Assembly: GCF_036116635.1 (NCBI RefSeq)
Contig: NZ_CP107995.1
Span: 62,001 to 126,000, forward strand
Length of the DNA: 64,000 nt
Source of the DNA: Amycolatopsis sp. NBC_00345
GTDB taxonomy: Bacteria; Actinomycetota; Actinomycetes; Mycobacteriales; Pseudonocardiaceae
Direction of reading: 5' to 3'
Under the pieces are notes generated by a model. The model saw only the letters and a list, made by a program, of their open reading frames with translations, did no database searches and was not told the origin of the DNA. The position numbers and the translations under genes are program-made. Numbering within the stretch: position 1 is the stretch's first letter; each line of letters starts with the position of its first letter. Below, one piece after another: positions 58,286 to 64,000 of the stretch.

Positions 58286-59275
58286 TCAGTCGGTGCCGAG
58301 CCAGCCGTAGTCCGGCGCCGGGTCGAGGACCACGGCGTTGGCGACCGCCACCAGCTCGTCCCGCGGCTGCCGGCCCGACACGGTGAGCCAGTGGCCCGAC
58401 GGCAGCTGCACGGCGACCATCCCCTCCAGCGGTCCGGCCGGGGCGCGGTAGGCGCCCGTGCCGCCGCGGACGGGGACCGGCGTCGTGCCGCTGAGCCCGG
58501 GGGAGCCCGCGCCGGCCGTCACGTGCAGGGCGGCGACGCGCGGGGCCGTGTCGGCGCTCGCGTCGAACGCGGTGCTGCCGTCACCGGGGGAGGCGCCCTG
58601 GACAGTCGTCGAGAACTCCCGCAGGCCGCCGGGCAACGGGCCGAAGCGGGCCTCGCCGCGGATGCGGGCCGGCGCGTCCGCGGTCACCGACTCGGCGATC
58701 TCCTGGGCGACCGCCCGCGCGTCGGGCACGGCCTCGACGGCCACGGTGAGCACGTGCTGGTCGTCGGCCATCCAGGTCAGCAGCGCGGCCGTGCCGGTGT
58801 CGCCGGTGACCATGCCGACGCGGCCGCCGACCACGACCTGGTCGCGCAGCGCGGCGATGCGCAGGGCGGTCTGCGACCAGTCCGGGTCCGCCGTGGAGTA
58901 CGCCGACAGCGTGATCCGGCCCGGTCCCTCGACCCACCGCCGTACCTGCGGCGTGGTGCCCGGTCCGGACGAGCGGTACTGCTCGGTGAAGCCGTCCGGC
59001 AGCCAGCCCGGGGCGAAGGACACGACCGGGCGGCCCGCGGCGGCGGTCACCTGATCGCCGGGCAGGGCGTTCAGCACGATCGGGACGCCGGCGGTCACCA
59101 CGATCACGGCGGCGGCCACCGCCGCCAGCACCAGCCTCGGCCGGCTGCGACGGCGGGACTGGCGCTCGCGGGCCAGCGCGTTGCGCACGTCGTGGCCGTC
59201 GGGCGCGCGCTCGGCGAGCCGGTCGAGGCCCTCGCGCAGCAGTGCCTCGGTCTCGTGCTCGGACAGCTGGTTCAT
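58286..59275 (-). CDS. Membrane-anchored partner of the SigE-family sigma factor (putative anti-sigma)
   Basis: The 329-residue protein has a cytoplasmic basic N-terminus (about 1-48), one membrane helix (about 49-70) and an extracytoplasmic domain of about 255 residues. ATGA overlap with the sigma gene upstream shows coupling, the usual genetic sign of an anti-sigma factor. No zinc-type HxxxCxxC motif is present, so the anti-sigma role is inferred from context only. Confidence 0.7.
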   Translation of the reverse strand: MNQLSEHETEALLREGLDRLAERAPDGHDVRNALARERQSRRRSRPRLVLAAVAAAVIVVTAGVPIVLNALPGDQVTAAAGRPVVSFAPGWLPDGFTEQYRSSGPGTTPQVRRWVEGPGRITLSAYSTADPDWSQTALRIAALRDQVVVGGRVGMVTGDTGTAALLTWMADDQHVLTVAVEAVPDARAVAQEIAESVTADAPARIRGEARFGPLPGGLREFSTTVQGASPGDGSTAFDASADTAPRVAALHVTAGAGSPGLSGTTPVPVRGGTGAYRAPAGPLEGMVAVQLPSGHWLTVSGRQPRDELVAVANAVVLDPAPDYGWLGTD

Positions 59276-59817
59276 TCTCCGGCTCCGGTGGTGAGGACGG
59301 TGGGCAGCGGGCTGACGCAGGTGCGCAGGGTGGCCAGCGCGCGGGAGATCTGGCTGCGCACGGTCGAGGCGCCGCAGCGCAGCACCTCGCCGATCTCGGC
59401 GTCGGAGTAGCCCTCGTAGTAACGGAGCACGATCGCCGCGCGCTGCTTGCGCGGCAGCGTCGCGAGCAGGGCGAGCATCTCGTCGCGCGCGTCGTAAGCG
59501 GCGCTGGGATCGGCCTCGGGCGGGCTGAGCGCGTCGAGCACCTCGTGGCTGGACGGGACCACACGCCGTACCGCGCGCCGTCGCCAGGACAGGTACTCGT
59601 TGGTGACCATCCGGCGCACGTAGGTGGGCGGCGAATCGATCTTCTCCCAGCGTTCCTGGGCGCGCAGCAGCACCTCCTGGACGATGTCCTGCGCCAGGTG
59701 CGGATCGTCGGTGAGGACGGTCGCGTAGCGCAGCAGCCCGTCGAGGCGGTCCTCGACGAACTCGTCGAAACTCGTGGTCACACCCTTAAGACGCGCGAGG
59801 GGCCCGTTCTGCTGCAT
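59272..59817 (-). CDS. SigE-family ECF RNA polymerase sigma factor
   Basis: The protein has 181 residues, with region 2 (LTDDPHLAQDIVQEVLLRAQ near residue 35) and region 4 (LPRKQRAAIVLRYYEGYSDA near 118, then TVRSQISRALATLR). ATG 59817 follows GGGAGGAG, and GTG 59781 is a less likely start. It is divergent from hisF with a 51-bp gap. Confidence 0.9.
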   Translation of the reverse strand: MQQNGPLARLKGVTTSFDEFVEDRLDGLLRYATVLTDDPHLAQDIVQEVLLRAQERWEKIDSPPTYVRRMVTNEYLSWRRRAVRRVVPSSHEVLDALSPPEADPSAAYDARDEMLALLATLPRKQRAAIVLRYYEGYSDAEIGEVLRCGASTVRSQISRALATLRTCVSPLPTVLTTGAGE

Positions 59818-59868
59818 CGAATCTCCTCCCGGCGTAACTGCCCGGCGGTGAACGCTAGGCTGATCGGC

Positions 59869-60642
59869 ATGTCTGTCGCGGTCAGGGTGATCCCGTGTCT
59901 CGACGTCGACGCGGGGCGGGTGGTGAAGGGGGTCAACTTCGCCGACCTCCGCGACGCCGGCGACCCGGTCGAGCTGGCCCGGCTCTACGACGCCGAAGGC
60001 GCCGACGAGCTGACGTTCCTCGACGTCACCGCGTCCTCCGGCAACCGCGAGACGACCTTCGACGTGGTCCGCCGCACGGCCGAGCAGGTGTTCATCCCGC
60101 TCACCGTCGGCGGCGGCGTCCGGTCCAACGACGACGTGAACCGGCTGTTGCGCACCGGCGCGGACAAGGTGAGCATCAACACAGCCGCGATCGCGCGCCC
60201 GGAGATGCTGCGCGAGGCTTCGCGCCGGTTCGGGGCCCAGTGCATCGTGCTGTCGGTCGACGCGCGGCGCGTGCCCGAGGGCGGGGAGCCGACGCCGTCC
60301 GGCTTCGAGGTGACCACCCACGGCGGGCGCCAGGGCACCGGCATCGACGCGGTGGAGTGGGCCGCGCGGGGCGAGGAGCTGGGCGTCGGCGAGATCCTGC
60401 TCAACTCGATGGACGCGGACGGCACCAAGTCCGGCTTCGACCTGGGGCTGATCGAGATGGTGCGCGCGGCCGTGCGGGTGCCGGTGATCGCGAGCGGCGG
60501 GGCGGGCGCCGTCGAGCACTTCCTGCCCGCGGTTCAGGCCGGCGCCGACGCGGTGCTGGCGGCCAGCGTGTTCCACTTCGGACAGTTGAAGATCGGCGAG
60601 GTCAAGGCCGCGCTGCGCACCGGCGGGGTGGTCGTCCGATGA
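59869..60642 (+). CDS. hisF: Imidazole glycerol phosphate synthase, cyclase subunit
   Basis: HisF makes IGP and AICAR from PRFAR with ammonia from HisH. The 257-residue barrel has IPCLDVDAGRVVKGVNF near residue 8 (catalytic Asp11) and LNSMDADGTKSGFD near 178 (catalytic Asp of the DADG motif). It is followed by hisI with an ATGA overlap. The impA gene that M. tuberculosis has upstream is absent. Confidence 0.97.
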   Translation: MSVAVRVIPCLDVDAGRVVKGVNFADLRDAGDPVELARLYDAEGADELTFLDVTASSGNRETTFDVVRRTAEQVFIPLTVGGGVRSNDDVNRLLRTGADKVSINTAAIARPEMLREASRRFGAQCIVLSVDARRVPEGGEPTPSGFEVTTHGGRQGTGIDAVEWAARGEELGVGEILLNSMDADGTKSGFDLGLIEMVRAAVRVPVIASGGAGAVEHFLPAVQAGADAVLAASVFHFGQLKIGEVKAALRTGGVVVR

Positions 60643-61004
60643 GCCTCGACGCGGCCGTTTCCGCACGGCTCAAGCGAAACGCGGACGGGCTGATCGCCGC
60701 CGTCGTCGTCGAGCACTCGACTTCGGACGTGCTGATGATGGCCTGGATGAACGACGAGGCGCTGGAGGCCACGCTCACCACGCGCCGCGGCACGTACTTC
60801 TCGCGCAGCCGCCAGGAGCTGTGGGTGAAGGGCGAGACCTCGGGGCACGTCCAGCACGTCCGCGAGGTGCGGATCGACTGCGACGGTGACACAGTGCTGC
60901 TGCGCGTGGACCAGACCGGACCGGCTTGCCACACGGGCAGCCACAGTTGTTTCGACACCGAAGAGCGCCTGCTCCTCGCCGATGAGAGTGAGAACACCCC
61001 GTGA
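60639..61004 (+). CDS. hisI: Phosphoribosyl-AMP cyclohydrolase
   Basis: HisI opens the purine ring of PR-AMP, with Zn and Mg. The 121-residue protein has SRQELWVKGETSGH near residue 57, IDCDGDTVLL near 79 (metal Cys/Asp) and GPACHTGSHSCF near 93 (zinc cysteines). It is coupled on both sides: ATGA with hisF, GTGA with DUF1304. Confidence 0.97.
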   Translation: MSLDAAVSARLKRNADGLIAAVVVEHSTSDVLMMAWMNDEALEATLTTRRGTYFSRSRQELWVKGETSGHVQHVREVRIDCDGDTVLLRVDQTGPACHTGSHSCFDTEERLLLADESENTP

Positions 61005-61363
61005 CCGTCGTCGCGAACATCCTGGTCGGCCTCGTGGCCCTGATCCACGTGTACATCGTGGTGCTGGAGATGTTCCTGTGGACCAGCCCGCGCGCCCGCG
61101 CGGCGTTCGGCACCACCGAAGCGTTCGCCAACGAGAGCAAGACGCTGGCCGCGAACCAGGGGCTGTACAACGGCTTCCTGGCCGCCGCGCTGGTCTGGGG
61201 CCTGATCGCCACCGACCCGACCGGGTTCCAGCTGAAGCTCTACGGCCTCGCCTGCGTGATCGTGGCCGGCTTCTACGGCGCGGCGACGGCGTCGAAGCGG
61301 ATCCTGCTGGTGCAGGTCCTGCCGGCCGCACTGGCGCTGGTGTTCCTGCTGCTGGCCCGCTGA
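61001..61363 (+). CDS. DUF1304 membrane protein
   Basis: The 120-residue protein has four membrane helices (about 5-25, 50-70, 78-96 and 100-118) and the family-typical start VALIHVYIVVLEMFLW. Function unknown. It is translated from a GTG overlapping the hisI stop, so it belongs to the hisF-hisI transcript. Confidence 0.85.
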   Translation: MTVVANILVGLVALIHVYIVVLEMFLWTSPRARAAFGTTEAFANESKTLAANQGLYNGFLAAALVWGLIATDPTGFQLKLYGLACVIVAGFYGAATASKRILLVQVLPAALALVFLLLAR

Positions 61364-61370
61364 CCCGGCG

Positions 61371-61985
61371 CTAGTCGATCTCGCCGGTCAGGTAGCGCTG
61401 CAGGTTCGGCGCGACGGCCGCGACCAGCGTCTCCACCTCGGCCGACGCCAGCGGCTCGAAGCGGGCGATGTAGCGGATCATGCCCAGGCCCACCACCTGG
61501 GAGGCGCACAGCGTGGTGCGCAGCTCGATCCGGTCGGAGCCGAGGCCGCCGATCAGCTCGGCGAAGAACTTGCCGAAGAACTCGCGCATCACGGTGGCCG
61601 CTTCCTCATGGCCGGCGACGCTGCGGATGAGGGCCTGGAAGACGTTGCCGCCGGCGCCGTCCCAGCGGGTGAGGAAGGTGCGGGCGATGCGCTCGCCGAA
61701 CTCCTCGTCCGGGCCGTCGCGCAGGGTTTCGGCCAGCTCCATCGGGCTGAACGGCAGCTTGAGCACCGCCTGGGCGAACAGGCCCTCCTTGCCGCCGAAC
61801 CAGTGGTTGACCATGGCCGCGTCCACGTCGGCGCGCGCGGCGATCGCGCGGACGGTCGCGCGCTCGTAGCCGTGCTCGGCGAACACCGCGAGCGAGGCTT
61901 CGAGCAGCGCCGTGCGGGTGTCCTGCCCGGCCGGCCGCCGGCCCCGGCGGCGGGAGGTACTGTCTTCGGTGCTCACAGGGTCCAT
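61371..61985 (-). CDS. TetR-family regulator divergent to trpE
   Basis: The protein has 204 residues, with a TetR HTH (TVRAIAARADVDAAMVNHWF near residue 44) and a large C-terminal TetR_C-type domain. ATG 61985 has GAAGGG upstream. GTG at 61976 is another option. Adjacent to trpE only by divergence, it need not regulate tryptophan synthesis. A 6-bp dyad lies in the gap. Confidence 0.88.
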   Translation of the reverse strand: MDPVSTEDSTSRRRGRRPAGQDTRTALLEASLAVFAEHGYERATVRAIAARADVDAAMVNHWFGGKEGLFAQAVLKLPFSPMELAETLRDGPDEEFGERIARTFLTRWDGAGGNVFQALIRSVAGHEEAATVMREFFGKFFAELIGGLGSDRIELRTTLCASQVVGLGMIRYIARFEPLASAEVETLVAAVAPNLQRYLTGEID

Positions 61986-62005
61986 CTTGACCCTTCGGCG
62001 CGGTA

Positions 62006-62025
62006 AATTCAACGGTCACTGAATT
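62006..62025. promoter_or_regulatory. Candidate TetR operator upstream of trpE
   Basis: AATTCA and TGAATT form a 6-bp inverted repeat around an 8-nt spacer (ACGGTCAC), 21 bp from the TetR start and 48 bp from trpE. It is AT-rich in a GC-rich gap. The size is typical of TetR sites. Confidence 0.45.
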
Positions 62026-62072
62026 CGGGGCCCGCCCACGGCCCCCTCCGGCCCGAGCGGCACAATGTGCCC

Positions 62073-63635
62073 ATGGTCAGCTCAGCAGCAGGCAAACCGG
62101 CCGGGCCGGGCCCGGTCAGCCCCTCTCGCGCGGAGTTCCGCGGCCTGGCCGAGAGCCGCCGCGTGATCCCCGTGGTGCGCAAGGTGCTCGCCGACGGTGA
62201 GACCCCGCTCGGCGTCTACCGCAAGCTCGCCGCCGACCGGCCGGGCACGTTCCTGTTCGAGTCGGCGGAGAACGGCGCCTCCTGGTCGCGCTGGTCGTTC
62301 GTGGGCGTGGACAGCCCGGCCGCGCTGACCGTGCGCGACGGCAAGGCGGTCTGGACCGGCACGCCGCCGGTCGGGCTGCCGGTCGAGGGCGACCCGCTGC
62401 AGGTCCTGCGCGACACCGTCGAGGCGCTGCACAGCGAGCCGCTGCCCGGGCTGCCGCCGCTGACCGGCGGCATGGTCGGCTACATCGGCTACGACGCCGT
62501 GCGCTGGCTCGAAAAGCTGCCCGAGCTGGCCGAGCGCGACCTCGACATCCCCGAGCTGACCATGCTCCTGGCCACCGACCTGGCGGCGTTCGACCACCAC
62601 GAGGGCACCGTCACGCTGATCGCGAACGCGGTCAACTGGGACGACTCGCCCGAGCGTGTGGACGCGGCCTACGACAGCGCGCTGGAGCGGCTGTCGGCCA
62701 TGACCGAGCAGCTGCGCGTGCCCGCGCCGCCGACCGTCGCGACGTTCGACCGGCCCGTGCCGGAGTTCACCCGCCGCCGCAGCAAGGAGGACTTCCACGC
62801 CGCGGTCGACAAGGCGGTGGAGGCGATCAAGGCCGGCGAAGCGTTCCAGGTGGTGCCCTCGCAACGGTTCGAGATCGAGACCGGCGCCGACGCGCTCGAC
62901 GTCTACCGCGTGCTGCGCACGTCCAACCCGAGCCCGTACATGTACCTGCTGCGCCTGGAGGGCTTCGACATCGTCGGGTCCAGCCCGGAGTCGCTGGTCA
63001 CGGTGCGGGACGGGCGCGCGACCACGCACCCCATCGCGGGCACCCGCTGGCGCGGCGCCGACCCGGAGGAGGACGCGCAGCTGGCCAAGGACCTGCTGGC
63101 CGACGACAAGGAGCGCGCCGAGCACCTGATGCTCGTCGACCTCGGCCGCAACGACCTGGGCAAGGTCTGCCGCCCGGGCACCGTGCGGGTGGTCGACTTC
63201 TTCCAGATCGAGCGCTACAGCCACGTGATGCACATCGTGTCCACCGTCACCGGCGAGCTGGCCGCGGGCAAGACGGCGTTCGACGCGGTCACCGCGTGTT
63301 TCCCGGCCGGAACGCTGTCGGGGGCGCCGAAGGTACGCGCCATGCAGCTGATCGAGGAGCTGGAGCCGGTGCGCCGCGCCCTGTACGGCGGCGTGGTCGG
63401 CTACCTGGACTTCGCCGGCGACGCCGACACGGCCATCGCCATCCGCACCGCCCTGATGCGCGACGGCGTCGCGTACGTGCAGGCGGGCGGCGGTGTGGTG
63501 GCCGACTCGGTGGCCGACTACGAGGACACCGAGTCGCTGAACAAGGCGCGCACGGTGCTCTCGGCCGTCGCCGCGGCCCAGACCATGGTGCCCGCGGACC
63601 GGCTCGACCCGGCCGAGGACTCCGCCGGTGTCTGA
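62073..63635 (+). CDS. trpE: Anthranilate synthase component I
   Basis: TrpE converts chorismate to anthranilate with ammonia from TrpG. The 520-residue protein has the Trp feedback-site motif LFESAENG near residue 64, TRWRGADPEED near 326, DLGRNDLGKV near 360 and the C-terminal TLSGAPKVRAM near 415, all typical. ATG 62073 was chosen, with GTG 62067 also in frame. A short palindrome GGCACAATGTGCC overlaps the upstream edge. No leader peptide with Trp codons was seen. Confidence 0.96.
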   Translation: MVSSAAGKPAGPGPVSPSRAEFRGLAESRRVIPVVRKVLADGETPLGVYRKLAADRPGTFLFESAENGASWSRWSFVGVDSPAALTVRDGKAVWTGTPPVGLPVEGDPLQVLRDTVEALHSEPLPGLPPLTGGMVGYIGYDAVRWLEKLPELAERDLDIPELTMLLATDLAAFDHHEGTVTLIANAVNWDDSPERVDAAYDSALERLSAMTEQLRVPAPPTVATFDRPVPEFTRRRSKEDFHAAVDKAVEAIKAGEAFQVVPSQRFEIETGADALDVYRVLRTSNPSPYMYLLRLEGFDIVGSSPESLVTVRDGRATTHPIAGTRWRGADPEEDAQLAKDLLADDKERAEHLMLVDLGRNDLGKVCRPGTVRVVDFFQIERYSHVMHIVSTVTGELAAGKTAFDAVTACFPAGTLSGAPKVRAMQLIEELEPVRRALYGGVVGYLDFAGDADTAIAIRTALMRDGVAYVQAGGGVVADSVADYEDTESLNKARTVLSAVAAAQTMVPADRLDPAEDSAGV

Positions 63636-64000
63636 GCCGGCCACCCCCGCGGAACCCGTTGTCCAGGCAGGTGAACGGCCGTCGCGTCGTCCACTGTGGA
63701 TGATCATCGTGGCGCTCCTGCTGGGCGCGCTGGCGCTGTGGGGCGCCTCGCGGCTGGCCTGGTTCGCGGAGTTCCGCGACGAGGGCGTCCGCGGCACCGT
63801 GCTGTACAGCGAAAACGGCGAACAGCGGGCCACGGCGCTGGTTCCGCTCGCGCTGCTGGCCCTGGCCGGCGTCGCGGGGGTGATCGCGACCGGCGGCTGG
63901 GCCCGCCGCGTGCTCGGCGTCGTGCTGGCGCTGGCGGGCGTCGCGGGGGTCTGGAGCGGGGTGGCCGGGGTGCGGTTCGGCGGGTACGCCGCCGGACTGC
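63628..64000 (+). CDS. Trp biosynthesis-associated membrane protein (3' partial)
   Basis: GTG at 63628 lies inside the trpE end (8-nt overlap), and the frame is open to the end of the window (124 codons seen). It has a hydrophilic start, then helices near 25-45, 72-90 and 96-112. It matches the small membrane protein that follows trpE in actinobacterial trp operons (Rv1610 in M. tuberculosis). The function is unknown. Confidence 0.85.
   Translation, partial: MSEPATPAEPVVQAGERPSRRPLWMIIVALLLGALALWGASRLAWFAEFRDEGVRGTVLYSENGEQRATALVPLALLALAGVAGVIATGGWARRVLGVVLALAGVAGVWSGVAGVRFGGYAAGL

Noticed and set aside
1..64000. tRNA, rRNA, riboswitch or insertion-sequence genes
   Set aside because: I saw no tRNA cloverleaf, rRNA segment, known riboswitch core or transposase reading frame. 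A covariance-model search would be needed to exclude small RNAs.

Overview
The window is very GC-rich, uses GTG starts freely and is packed with 1-14 nt gene overlaps. Gene content points to an actinomycete of the Pseudonocardiaceae, with Amycolatopsis my best guess from content alone. The housekeeping backbone (bioD-bioB-bsaP-DUF2567, nrtR/nadABC, hisDCB, hisHA, hisFI, trpE) follows the order known for Mycobacterium tuberculosis Rv1589-Rv1610. Accessory blocks interrupt that backbone. No gene-free stretch exceeds 300 bases.

1-9.6 kb: a 5'-truncated SulP-carbonic anhydrase fusion, biotin genes with the auxiliary protein BsaP, a DUF2567 membrane protein, a LON-substrate-domain protein, the NAD regulator nrtR, and the translationally coupled nadABC operon preceded by a 26-codon upstream ORF.

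9.6-41.4 kb: a scattered type VII secretion (ESX) locus between nadC and hisD. Core parts are eccC, eccD, eccE, eccB and a mycosin. No eccA or espG was seen. A minus-strand operon carries a WXG100 pair, an export-signal protein, a PPE-domain protein, an alpha/beta hydrolase and a small unknown. A plus-strand operon carries three further WXG-type proteins, a DcrB/LpqN-like protein, a YbaB-type protein, EccD, a 1597-residue WXG-RHS-ADP-ribosyltransferase toxin and a coupled SseB-like protein that is the candidate immunity factor. Two tandem orphan response regulators follow eccB. The mycosin has lost Asp, His, Ser and the oxyanion Asn, so it looks like a pseudoprotease. The toxin has His where pertussis-type ADP-ribosyltransferases have the NAD-binding Arg. 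Between these blocks sit an acyl-CoA synthetase, a nucleotidyltransferase, a trypsin-like protease, a PL7 alginate lyase and gene debris at 21.2-22.2 kb.

41.4-56 kb: a WYL regulator facing a short-chain dehydrogenase that lacks the catalytic Tyr, a nitrilase, hisDCB, a broken metallo-hydrolase, an MMPL transporter and TetR pair separated by five phased operator-like sites, KptA, SoxR, a split transketolase, an acyl-CoA dehydrogenase and a secreted protein.

56-64 kb: hisH, hisA/priA, a truncated DUF1330 gene, an F420-type oxidoreductase, a SigE-family sigma factor with its membrane partner, hisF, hisI, DUF1304, a TetR gene, trpE and the start of the Trp-associated membrane protein.

Five copies of one roughly 46-nt perfect palindrome lie between genes, one of them with three compensatory base-pair changes. 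Two copies supply the stop codon of the adjacent gene. A different 63-nt hairpin lies at 47.8 kb. The 13-mer palindrome GTCCACWGTGGAC recurs inside genes.
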